This document shows positions 35,477 to 44,053 of a stretch of 64,000 nt of DNA, in pieces. The stretch is from assembly GCF_003610535.1 (NCBI RefSeq), contig NZ_RAPN01000001.1, forward strand, positions 1,661,320 to 1,725,319, given 5' to 3'. Numbering within the stretch: position 1 is the stretch's first letter; the number at the start of each line of letters is the position of its first letter. The position numbers were made by a program, and so were the translations under genes. The notes under the pieces were generated by a model. The model was not told the DNA's origin, made no database searches, and saw nothing but the letters and a program-made list of their open reading frames with translations. The stretch is from Mangrovibacterium diazotrophicum. GTDB lineage: Bacteria; Bacteroidota; Bacteroidia; Bacteroidales; Prolixibacteraceae.

Positions 35477-36103
35477 ATGTCAATCAGCAGCCATAACGTT
35501 CATCGTGTCGAAAACACATCGGATTACACCTGGCAGGCATTTTTGAGAGGAGATCAGGACGCTTTCACGCAAATCTACCACCAATATGCCGAAAACCTTT
35601 TCCGTTTCGGCCGTAAATTCAGCGTCGATGAGCAGCTGTTGGACGACGCCGTGCAGGAGGTCTTTGTCGACCTTTATTTGAAGCGGGAAAAACTCGCAGG
35701 AAACATTAAAAACATCAAAGCCTATTTATTTGTCGCACTAAAAAACAACCTCCTTAAAAAACTCGATAAGAGCCGGCGGATACCAACCTTGGGCCTGGAT
35801 AATTTCAGAGAGTTAAATTTTGAAATTGAGTACGACGCTCAGCAAAACATGATCAATTTTGAAATTGAGGAAGAAACGAATGTGCGCTTAACGCAAGCGA
35901 TCAACCAGCTTTCGAAAAAGCAAAAAGAAATCATTTACCTCAAATTTGAGGAAGAATTGGACTACCCCGAAATTGCGGAAGTTCTTTTAATCAGCGTCGA
36001 ATCGGCCCGAAAACAAATTTATCGGGCACTGAAATCACTCCGAGAATCACTTGATAGCGAAGAATTTACAACACTACTCTACATTTTTGTAAAAAAAAGT
36101 TAA
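35477..36103 (+). CDS. ECF-type RNA polymerase sigma factor of the pectin locus
   Basis: This 208-residue protein has region 2 at about residues 20-95 (FLRGDQDAFTQIYHQYAENLFRFG, LLDDAVQEVFVDLYLKRE with the conserved core-binding helix). Region 4 spans about 135-195 (INQLSKKQKEIIYLKFEEELDYPEIAEVLLISVESARKQIYRALKSLRE, the -35-recognising helix-turn-helix). This is the Bacteroidota sigma-70 ECF family paired with FecR anti-sigma factors. The fecR gene follows 60 bp downstream and an STN-containing SusC comes next, so the sigma factor is expected to activate the susC-onward operon when substrate is sensed. Divergent from the helical protein at 34931. Confidence 0.92.
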   Translation: MSISSHNVHRVENTSDYTWQAFLRGDQDAFTQIYHQYAENLFRFGRKFSVDEQLLDDAVQEVFVDLYLKREKLAGNIKNIKAYLFVALKNNLLKKLDKSRRIPTLGLDNFRELNFEIEYDAQQNMINFEIEEETNVRLTQAINQLSKKQKEIIYLKFEEELDYPEIAEVLLISVESARKQIYRALKSLRESLDSEEFTTLLYIFVKKS

Positions 36104-36163
36104 AAAATTCTGTCCATGTTTTGTCCCTTTCGCGACCATATAGCCGGTAACGAAAACGAAACC

Positions 36164-37348
36164 ATGGAAAAACTACTAACCTATCTTGAAAATACCGAAT
36201 TTGTGCGTTGGGTTTATGCGCCCGATCAACAAAACGACAACTTTTGGAAGGACTTTCAGAAAAACAATCCTGCTGAAGTTGAAATTATTCGGGAAGCCAG
36301 GCTGATACTACTTCGCCTGAAATCCAAACAAGATATCGCAGAGAGCCGCATCGAATCGGCATTTCCACAAATACTGCAAAAAATCCACAAAAAAAAACAG
36401 CTTCACAACTTCAAGCGGATCGCTATCTCTACGTTCAAATATGCTGCGATCGCCGTGCTGTTTTTCGGCATTGGTCTTTTTATTACGCAGGGAAAATACC
36501 GCTCGGCTATTGACGAAATGAACCGACAGTTTTCCGATATCTCCTATTATAACGGCTCGGAGTCGCGCCTGATTCTGGTTGACGGAAAAAACATCATCGT
36601 GAACGAGAAAAAATCGATGATCCGATACGAAAACAACGGTACTGTTATCGTCGACAACACCGACACCATCTCTCAATCGCTTTCTGAAGATAATTTGATG
36701 AACCAACTGGTCGTTCCCTACGGAAAAAATTCTTCGGTAACCTTAGCTGATGGTACAAAAGCATTCCTAAATGCTGGTTCTCGATTGGTTTTTCCGCCTT
36801 CATTTAAAGGAGAGACAAGAGAAGTATTTTTGATTGGAGAAGGGTACTTCCAGGTGGCACATAATCCCAATCGTCCATTCATTGTTAAAACAACCGATAT
36901 AAATGTAACCGCTGTAGGAACGACATTTAACGTGTCGGCCTATCCTACTGAAAATAAAATTGAGGTGGTGCTAGCCGAGGGAAAAGTGAATATCGACAAA
37001 AACGAGTTCTCCATTTTCCAATCGAAAACAGGCATGCGACCGAACGACATGATGTGCTACAATAAAACCACCAAAACAATCGACCTGAAACAGGTGATCA
37101 CCACTGATTATACGGCCTGGCATTTGGGCTACATCAATTCCGAGAGTGTTGACCTTCACAAGATCATTTCAAAACTTGAGCGATACTACGACATCAATAT
37201 TTATATCGAGAATCCGAAAATCGTAGACAAAAAAATTACCGGAAAACTTAAACTAAAAGATGACGCTGACGAAACCCTGAGAGTTTTATCGATTACCTCC
37301 GGTGTTAAAATCAAAAAAATTAATGAACATGAATATCTGATAAATTAA
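36164..37348 (+). CDS. FecR-family anti-sigma factor
   Basis: The protein has 394 residues from MEKLLTYLENTEFVRWVYAP; a frame-opening ATG at 36116 would add an unconvincing 16 residues. The N-terminal cytoplasmic part binds the sigma factor. A membrane segment lies at about 82-101 (FKYAAIAVLFFGIGLFI). The periplasmic FecR domain (VVPYGKNSSVTLADGTKAFLNAGS, REVFLIGEGYFQVAHN, VTAVGTTFNVSAY) is followed by a C-terminal DUF4974 secretin-like domain (KIISKLERYYDINIYI, KITGKLKLKDD). In known systems the SusC STN domain contacts this C-terminal domain and triggers sigma release. It sits between its sigma factor and the STN-bearing SusC, the textbook order. Confidence 0.92.
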   Translation: MEKLLTYLENTEFVRWVYAPDQQNDNFWKDFQKNNPAEVEIIREARLILLRLKSKQDIAESRIESAFPQILQKIHKKKQLHNFKRIAISTFKYAAIAVLFFGIGLFITQGKYRSAIDEMNRQFSDISYYNGSESRLILVDGKNIIVNEKKSMIRYENNGTVIVDNTDTISQSLSEDNLMNQLVVPYGKNSSVTLADGTKAFLNAGSRLVFPPSFKGETREVFLIGEGYFQVAHNPNRPFIVKTTDINVTAVGTTFNVSAYPTENKIEVVLAEGKVNIDKNEFSIFQSKTGMRPNDMMCYNKTTKTIDLKQVITTDYTAWHLGYINSESVDLHKIISKLERYYDINIYIENPKIVDKKITGKLKLKDDADETLRVLSITSGVKIKKINEHEYLIN

Positions 37349-37399
37349 AAAGCCGGCCAGGTGCGGCAACACCTGATCCAGCTTCCAGAATTGTTTAAA

Positions 37400-37407
37400 T
37401 TACTTTG
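37400..37407 (+). promoter_or_regulatory. Weak candidate -7 box of the pectin susC operon
   Basis: TTACTTTG differs from TAnnTTTG at one position and lies 27 nt before the susC ATG. An ECF-dependent promoter may look different, so this is tentative. A CAGGTG/CACCTG hairpin lies between it and the fecR stop. Confidence 0.25.
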
Positions 37408-37433
37408 TACTAATAATTAAACGTAGCAAACTT

Positions 37434-40400
37434 ATGAAAAAATCACGAATGGGTGATCCTTTCGCATGGAAGGATTCCAGATTAACTCTAAGAAAAATGA
37501 AGCTTACTTTTCTATTTTCCTTCTTAGTATTTGTAACGAGCTGGGGAAATTCTTACTCCCAGAATTCAATGCTAAACTTGAAGCTGAAAAACGTACCTGT
37601 GCAGCAGGTAATTCAGCAAATTGAAGATCAAACCAATTTCTTCTTTTTATATCAGGACGAGATCCTTGAAGGACAACGCGTAACAATTGAAGCGCAGGAT
37701 GCCACGTTGGAAAGCATTCTTGAACAGGTTGCTCAACAGGCAGGTATCAATTATGAAATATCTGATCGTCAAATAATCCTGAAAGGACAAAACGAATCAA
37801 ACAGATCATCTGCCGTATCTCAACAAACGAAAACAATTACCGGTGTTGTAACCGGTGCAAATGGCGAGCCTATTCCGGGAGCAACTGTAGTTGTAAAGGG
37901 AACAACGAACGGTACAATTACCGATTTCGACGGTAAGTATTCTATCTCCAATGTACCAGCCGACGGAATTCTGCAAATCTCTTTTGTTGGTATGCAAATT
38001 CAGGAAATTTCGACCGTCGGACTAACGCAGGTCAATGTTACACTGGAAGAAGAGACAATCGGCTTGGAAGAAGTTGTTGCGATTGGTTATGGAACTGCAA
38101 AAAGAAAAGACATCACCGGCTCGGTTGCCTCTGTTAAAGGAGAGCAAATTGCAGCAGTTCCGGTGGCTAACGTAGCACAAGCGATGCAAGGGCGCTTAGC
38201 TGGTGTTAACGTAATTTCACAGGACGGTCGTCCGGGAGCGACAATGTCTGTTCGTATTCGCGGTGGTAACTCAATTACACAATCAAGCGAACCTCTTTAC
38301 GTTGTCGACGGAATCCAGGTAAGTAACATCAACGATATTCCTGCCGACAACATCGAAAGTATCGACGTTTTGAAGGATGCAGCATCGACTGCTATTTACG
38401 GTGCACGCGGTGCAAACGGTGTTATCCTGGTGACTACGAAAAGTGCTAAAGCCGGAAAAACAACAGTGAAGTACAATGCGTACTATCAAATCAAAACAAA
38501 CCCCAAAACACTTGATGTTTTGGATGCTTACGATTACGTGTTATGGAACTGGTCTTATGCAACAGCTTATGGTTCATCATACGGTGATGGTGTTGCACAA
38601 TACTTTGGCTTAGGTTCTTCTTATGGAAATCATTTGGATGAATACAAGAATGTAAGTTCGCACAACTACATCAATGATATTATGCGGACTGCTATGCCGT
38701 TTAACCATGACTTATCCATAAGCAGTGGTACTGAGAAAACCAAACTTTTCGCATCCATTAACTACATGGACGACGAAGGTATTCGCATTAATTCTGGTTA
38801 CTCACGTTGGAATGCCAACTTAAAAGTCGAACAAAAAATCAGCGACAAACTAATCTTTGCTGAAGACATTCGTTACTTGGAAACAGAAACAGATGGTGCT
38901 AAATTTGACAAGGCAACTTCAGCCTACCAGTACCGCCCAATTGACAATCCACTGGGTGATCCAACCTACACCACCGGTTTAGGTCAGGGTGAATCTTATG
39001 TTGATGAATACTACAACGTTGTTGATGTCGTCAATAACTACCAAAACATCGCTAAAAAGCAAAATTTTCGTAGTAACAGCTCATTAACATGGAACGCGCT
39101 TAAGGGATTAACCTTAAAAACAGAATTATCATTAAGCCGTAATTATAGTCAAACAGAGGAATGGGACAATGGTTTGGAAACCGGTTATAAAATTGCAGAA
39201 CTCACCAAAAAAGACGGATTTGCTGTTCGTTGGGCTTCAACGGCAAATTACGAAGTGCAAGGCATGAACAGCGATCACAACTTATCGTTCCTTGTAGGTA
39301 ATGAAATACTGAATTCAAACTCAGATGAAACCTATATCAAAGGTGCCGGATATGCTAGTGGATTTACCATGGACGATGCATTCGGTCAGATTAATTTGAC
39401 AAATGTCGGCTATGCAGCGAATATTGATGAATTCAGCAATACAATGGGAACAGCATCTAGATCCGTATCCTTCTTTGGTCGCGCAAACTACTCGTATCTG
39501 GATCGTTATTTATTCACAGGTACATTCCGTGCAGATGCGTCCTCTAAGTTCGCGTCCAACCATCATTGGGCCTATTTCCCCGCAGGTGCTTTTGCCTGGC
39601 GTATTTCTGAAGAGCCATTTATGGATAGCACCAGAAATTTCCTGGATAACCTGAAACTTCGTCTTTCTTTTGGAACTTCAGGTGCCGACAACATCAATTC
39701 GGATCTTTGGAAAGAAACATGGACAACCGAACAAATTACTGTTGACGGTAATACAATCACGACGTACGTTCCTGGCGAAGTGTTAGCCAACCCTGACTTG
39801 AAATGGGAAACAACGCTCTCTCGAAATACAGGTATCGATTTTGGATTCTTCAATAACAAAGTGAACGGTAGTCTTGATGCTTACTGGAATACAACCAAAG
39901 ATATCCTGATGAAGGTTCCGGTTGACCCTACTTCTGGTTACGAGTACCAGTTCCAAAACGTAGCTCAGACATCAAACAAAGGGATCGAATTGGCAATCAA
40001 CATTGACTTGGTCCGTACCAACGATTTCAACTTGAATGTAACTGCATCTTACAACTACAACCACAACAATATTGACAAGTTGAGTGATGAAGCTTTGGCC
40101 GATACACACACCGGATGGGGTTCAAGTATGCGCCTTCCATACTACGACTACATTATCCGCGAAGGAAAACCAGTGGGTGTAATCCAAGGGTTTAAAGCAG
40201 AAGGATTCTACACTGTTGACGACTTCAACTATACAAATGGCGTATACACACTAAAAGATGGTATACCTGATATTGAAACGATCATAAACTATCCAGCCAA
40301 TTTGACCAGCGGTTTTAGCTTGGCAGACGGACAAATTGCTTTCCCCGGTGCTGTTAAATTTAAGGATGTTACCGGCGATGGGATTGTAAATAGCGATGAT

Positions 40401-40994
40401 GCAACTGAGATTGGCAACACCATGCCAAAACACACCGGAGGTTTTTCATTTAACGCATCTTACAAAAACCTGGATTTCAGTGCTGCATTCACCTATCAAA
40501 TTGGAGGTAACATTTATAACGCGAATGCCATGTACAGCATGATGGGTAATAAAGACAACAGTCTTGGAGCAAACCGCCTGGCCTTTGTAAAAGACACCTA
40601 TAAAGTGTACGACATTGATTCAAACGGTGACTTGTACCTTGTAACCGATCCCGATGCATTGAACGAGCTGAACAAAAATGCTAAATATGCACTGAACTAC
40701 TCAGAATACGGTATCTGTTCTTCTGAATTCATTGAAGATGCCTCATACCTTCGCCTCCAAAACCTGACGATCGGCTACACCCTTCCTAAGAGCATGACCG
40801 GAAAAGTCGGAATTCAGAATTTACGTTTGTATTTCACCGGCACAAACCTTTTCTGCCTAACAGGCTACTCAGGTTTGGATCCTGACGTGAATACTGACAC
40901 CGACGGTGTAAACGGATTCCCAACTCCAAACTACGATTACAATCCTTATCCAAAAGCGAGAACTTATACTTTTGGTATGAACCTAACTTTCTAA
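37434..40994 (+). CDS. STN-containing SusC/RagA TonB-dependent transporter (pectin locus)
   Basis: The 1186-residue protein has an extended basic N-terminus (MKKSRMGDPFAWKDSRLTLR) before the hydrophobic signal MKLTFLFSFLVFVTSW, usual for this class. The STN domain is at about residues 48-116 (LKLKNVPVQQVIQQIEDQTN, ATLESILEQVAQQAGINYEI). The carboxypeptidase-like domain is at about 134-210 (ITGVVTGANGEPIPGATVVV). The plug has AMQGRLAGVNVISQDGRPGA, EPLYVVDGIQ and IDVLKDAASTAIYGARGANG. The barrel ends ARTYTFGMNLTF. With the SusD 21 bp downstream it imports oligosaccharides, presumably pectin fragments; the STN domain couples uptake to the FecR/sigma pair upstream. Confidence 0.94.
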   Translation: MKKSRMGDPFAWKDSRLTLRKMKLTFLFSFLVFVTSWGNSYSQNSMLNLKLKNVPVQQVIQQIEDQTNFFFLYQDEILEGQRVTIEAQDATLESILEQVAQQAGINYEISDRQIILKGQNESNRSSAVSQQTKTITGVVTGANGEPIPGATVVVKGTTNGTITDFDGKYSISNVPADGILQISFVGMQIQEISTVGLTQVNVTLEEETIGLEEVVAIGYGTAKRKDITGSVASVKGEQIAAVPVANVAQAMQGRLAGVNVISQDGRPGATMSVRIRGGNSITQSSEPLYVVDGIQVSNINDIPADNIESIDVLKDAASTAIYGARGANGVILVTTKSAKAGKTTVKYNAYYQIKTNPKTLDVLDAYDYVLWNWSYATAYGSSYGDGVAQYFGLGSSYGNHLDEYKNVSSHNYINDIMRTAMPFNHDLSISSGTEKTKLFASINYMDDEGIRINSGYSRWNANLKVEQKISDKLIFAEDIRYLETETDGAKFDKATSAYQYRPIDNPLGDPTYTTGLGQGESYVDEYYNVVDVVNNYQNIAKKQNFRSNSSLTWNALKGLTLKTELSLSRNYSQTEEWDNGLETGYKIAELTKKDGFAVRWASTANYEVQGMNSDHNLSFLVGNEILNSNSDETYIKGAGYASGFTMDDAFGQINLTNVGYAANIDEFSNTMGTASRSVSFFGRANYSYLDRYLFTGTFRADASSKFASNHHWAYFPAGAFAWRISEEPFMDSTRNFLDNLKLRLSFGTSGADNINSDLWKETWTTEQITVDGNTITTYVPGEVLANPDLKWETTLSRNTGIDFGFFNNKVNGSLDAYWNTTKDILMKVPVDPTSGYEYQFQNVAQTSNKGIELAINIDLVRTNDFNLNVTASYNYNHNNIDKLSDEALADTHTGWGSSMRLPYYDYIIREGKPVGVIQGFKAEGFYTVDDFNYTNGVYTLKDGIPDIETIINYPANLTSGFSLADGQIAFPGAVKFKDVTGDGIVNSDDATEIGNTMPKHTGGFSFNASYKNLDFSAAFTYQIGGNIYNANAMYSMMGNKDNSLGANRLAFVKDTYKVYDIDSNGDLYLVTDPDALNELNKNAKYALNYSEYGICSSEFIEDASYLRLQNLTIGYTLPKSMTGKVGIQNLRLYFTGTNLFCLTGYSGLDPDVNTDTDGVNGFPTPNYDYNPYPKARTYTFGMNLTF

Positions 40995-41015
40995 TTAAAA
41001 TAGGAGATGATAAAA

Positions 41016-43163
41016 ATGAAGAAATCGATATGTAAAGTGCTATTGATATCAATAGTAACAATATTCACATCGTGTGAAAGTTTCTTGGAAACAAGCTCTC
41101 CTTCGGTTGTTGACGCTGAATTTGTTTTTTCAAATATAGAGACTGCGCGTGCTGCAATGGATGGAGCCTATGAACAATGGAGATCTACTGCCTCACAATA
41201 TGTCTTTGGCGACGGATTGTTTTATGCTACCGAAGTTACCGGTTCTGACATCGAAAGACACCCGGAATCATTTTCAAACCAACCTGGGCGTCATTATCCA
41301 GAATGTTTATACCAAAACGGTACTTATGCCAGCACTTATGGTTTATTGTCCTATCAAACCGAAAGCAACGCTTACACTTACTTGTTTAGCTGTGTCGCCA
41401 AAGCAAATTCCATTATCAATGCCATGGAAAGCACTGCTGAATTTGAAACGTTTATGAGCGCCGATGAAGCTTCAGACTTGAGTCAACTTTATGGGGAAGC
41501 AGTTACTCTTCGCGCAGTTGCTTACCGCGAATTAATCCGTTATTACGGAGATGTTCCCTACGCTTACCTAAGCGGCGTTGCTGCTGTAGGTTTGTCACCA
41601 CGCGACTCCATTTATGACGTTTGTATTTCCCAATTAAAAACAGTTGAGCCTTTAATGTACCGTGTTGAAGAAAATTCAACCGTTGCAAAGAATGTATTTT
41701 CACGTACTTTTGTACAAGGTTTGATTGGACGTATGTGTTTGGATGCTGCAGGTTACCAAACCCGCCGTACTGATTTAGGTTCCGATTTCTACAAAGACGG
41801 TGAGGGCAACATATTGTCTTTCGAAACAATGGGAACTTCCAATAACAATAGCGAATACGGACGTCGTTCTGATTACCTGACACTTTACGAAACTGCCAAA
41901 ACATACTTAAAAGCTTGTATCGATAATCCGGGAAGTGCAATGTTCTACTCTAGCGACCCACGTCCAACCGGAAAAAATGGCCAGGTTTTCGACAACCCAT
42001 ACCAGTATTTCTTCCAGCAAATGAATGACCTGGAATATGCCGATGAATCAATTTATGAGTACAACATGACGCAAGGTGTTGGTAATGACTCTCGCCCTTA
42101 CTCATATGGACGCGTTTCAAGTGGTGGAAGCAGCAAAGCTTATCCCTGTAAGTCATACGGTCAAGGCCGTGTTAATCCGGCATTCTACTACGGGATGTTT
42201 GATCCGAAAGACAAACGCCGGGACGTCAGTGCTTGCGTAACCGGTAGTACCGGCAAAGGTATCGAGACGTTGATTCCGTTTACACCGAACTCTAAAGCGA
42301 ATGGTGGTGGTATTACCTTCAACAAATGGGATGAAAACCGGATGGCTTCACCTTATGTGCTGAAACAACGGACCTCAGGTATTCATGGACCATACATGCG
42401 TATGTCTGAGATTTATTTGAATTACGCCGAAGCTTGTGCTGTTACCGGCGATGCAGGAACTGCGAAAACATACTTGACCATGATTCGTGAACGTGCATTC
42501 CCTGACGGAGAAGCAAACGTTGATGAGTTTATTAGTGCTTCCGGTAGCTTGTTTAAAGCAATTATTCAGGAACGTGGATTTGAATTTGCAGCAGAAGGTG
42601 ACCGTCGTTGGACACTGATCCGTACCGGATTGCTGCCTGAGGCTATCCAAAACATCAAAGAGATGACTCTTGCGATGATGAACGGCTTGCAAACAAATGG
42701 CTACTACACATTTGAAAATGGCAACACGATTTCAAGCTATGTTTATACAAAGTTAGTTGATGCGAAAGCAACCTACGGCTATCGTCTGACAACTCAATGC
42801 CCGGAAGGTGAAGAAGATGACCCTGTTCTTTATCCAGCATGGAGAGGTCAAAACGATGACTGGGAAGGTATCGCTTCAAGCAATGGTTTAAGCTTTACCT
42901 ATAGCAGTACGAATACCAACCTGGCTATTCAAGGGCTGTTTTCCTACATTGACCCGAATAGCACTGAAGCAGCTGATTTAGTAGCTGATGGTTATTCTCA
43001 AGTAGACTGGGGAGCAGAATTGCTTGACAACTATGATGAGTACTATACCTACTTATTCTGGGATTACGACTACACAAGTGCACCTATTTACTTGTGGCCT
43101 TATACCCCGAATATCATTTCGACCGGTGATCTAAGCAACGGTTATGGATTCTCTCAAAATTAA
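41016..43163 (+). CDS. Large SusD/RagB-family lipoprotein (pectin locus)
   Basis: The protein has 715 residues from MKKSICKVLLISIVTIFTSC; an ATG at 41007 overlaps AGGAG itself, whereas 41016 lies 9 nt after AGGAG at 41002-41006, so I choose the latter. Lipobox IFTSC is followed by ESFLETSSPSVV. SusD features are clear: EAVTLRAVAYRELIRYYGDVPY, YMRMSEIYLNYAEACAVTGD, and IIQERGFEFAAEGDRRWTLIRTG near the end. It is well above the usual 500-600 residues; the extra length includes an insertion around residues 250-400 and a long tail after the RWTLIR motif. It forms the lid of the SusC just upstream. A strong terminator follows at 43191. Confidence 0.9.
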   Translation: MKKSICKVLLISIVTIFTSCESFLETSSPSVVDAEFVFSNIETARAAMDGAYEQWRSTASQYVFGDGLFYATEVTGSDIERHPESFSNQPGRHYPECLYQNGTYASTYGLLSYQTESNAYTYLFSCVAKANSIINAMESTAEFETFMSADEASDLSQLYGEAVTLRAVAYRELIRYYGDVPYAYLSGVAAVGLSPRDSIYDVCISQLKTVEPLMYRVEENSTVAKNVFSRTFVQGLIGRMCLDAAGYQTRRTDLGSDFYKDGEGNILSFETMGTSNNNSEYGRRSDYLTLYETAKTYLKACIDNPGSAMFYSSDPRPTGKNGQVFDNPYQYFFQQMNDLEYADESIYEYNMTQGVGNDSRPYSYGRVSSGGSSKAYPCKSYGQGRVNPAFYYGMFDPKDKRRDVSACVTGSTGKGIETLIPFTPNSKANGGGITFNKWDENRMASPYVLKQRTSGIHGPYMRMSEIYLNYAEACAVTGDAGTAKTYLTMIRERAFPDGEANVDEFISASGSLFKAIIQERGFEFAAEGDRRWTLIRTGLLPEAIQNIKEMTLAMMNGLQTNGYYTFENGNTISSYVYTKLVDAKATYGYRLTTQCPEGEEDDPVLYPAWRGQNDDWEGIASSNGLSFTYSSTNTNLAIQGLFSYIDPNSTEAADLVADGYSQVDWGAELLDNYDEYYTYLFWDYDYTSAPIYLWPYTPNIISTGDLSNGYGFSQN

Positions 43164-43190
43164 CGTTCTTGATTTATAGGTTATATTAGA

Positions 43191-43234
43191 AAACGAATAA
43201 CCCACCGCCGATTGGTGGTGGGTTATTCGTTTTA
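43191..43234 (+). terminator. Terminator after the pectin susCD pair
   Basis: A 19-bp stem with one G-U pair (43191-43209 with 43214-43232), loop GATT, ending in TTTT. It probably reduces readthrough from the transporter genes into the enzyme genes downstream. Confidence 0.85.
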
Positions 43235-43265
43235 ATGAAAAACCGATGACACAAAACCCTACTCA

Positions 43266-43946
43266 ATGAGCCTTTCAACAACGATATTTTCATTTCTTGT
43301 TTTATTTTCCAGCTGCTTTGGGAATGCATCAAACCGCCCATCCCACAACAACCAAAAAGAAAATACCAATTGGATTATTACCGATCTGCTAAAATCGGGT
43401 GAATTGATTGCGGAGACAACCGGCAACCCAAAACTTACAGAATCCCCTTATGGCAAGGCTGTTTGGTTTGATGGAGAAGACGACGGACTCTGGCTGGACG
43501 AGTTGCCTTTGAAGGGACTGACAGAATTCACTGTCGAAATGATTTTCTGCCCCGACTCAACCCAGGCTCCTTTTGAACAACGCATGCTCCATATTGGTGA
43601 AGACCGCGGCGACCGCATGTTACTCGAGCTCCGCGCAGTTAACGGGAACTGGTATTTCGACGGTTATGCCAAATCGGGCGAGAACAAAAAAGCACTGATC
43701 GACGAGCAATTAACCCATCCGCTAGGTCAATGGTACCACGTAGCTTTTGTTGTTACTCCCAACAGTATGACAACCTTTGTGAACGGCACACAGGAACTGA
43801 CGGAAGATTTTCCCTTTTTACCAATTCAAAGTGGAGCCACTTCCATCGGCACCCGCATCGATAAAAGATCATGGTTCAAAGGAGCCATTTACAAAATCAA
43901 AATAACGCCACAAGCCATTAAACCAATTGACTTTATGGCCTTCTAA
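43266..43946 (+). CDS. LamG-like jelly-roll lipoprotein
   Basis: This 226-residue protein has lipobox VLFSSC (Cys17). One concanavalin A-like/LamG domain fills residues 45-220: VWFDGEDDGLWLDELPLKGLTEFTVEMIFCPDS, then LGQWYHVAFVVTPNSMTTFVNGTQEL and ATSIGTRIDKRSWFKGAIYKIKI, the paired-strand pattern of this fold (the WYHVAFV and NG segments are diagnostic). Such domains bind carbohydrate. Between susD and the pectate lyase gene, it is a candidate surface pectin-binding protein or an anchor-domain accessory factor. It is preceded by a terminator, so it may have its own promoter. No catalytic motif is visible. Confidence 0.75.
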   Translation: MSLSTTIFSFLVLFSSCFGNASNRPSHNNQKENTNWIITDLLKSGELIAETTGNPKLTESPYGKAVWFDGEDDGLWLDELPLKGLTEFTVEMIFCPDSTQAPFEQRMLHIGEDRGDRMLLELRAVNGNWYFDGYAKSGENKKALIDEQLTHPLGQWYHVAFVVTPNSMTTFVNGTQELTEDFPFLPIQSGATSIGTRIDKRSWFKGAIYKIKITPQAIKPIDFMAF

Positions 43947-44053
43947 CCTAAAAAGCCCGAAAAGATTGATGTAAATGGGAAAAAGATTGATTCAAGCCTT
44001 CAATCCCTCAGTCCTTCAATCTTTCTGAGCTGAAAACAGAGCAAACAAAACCA

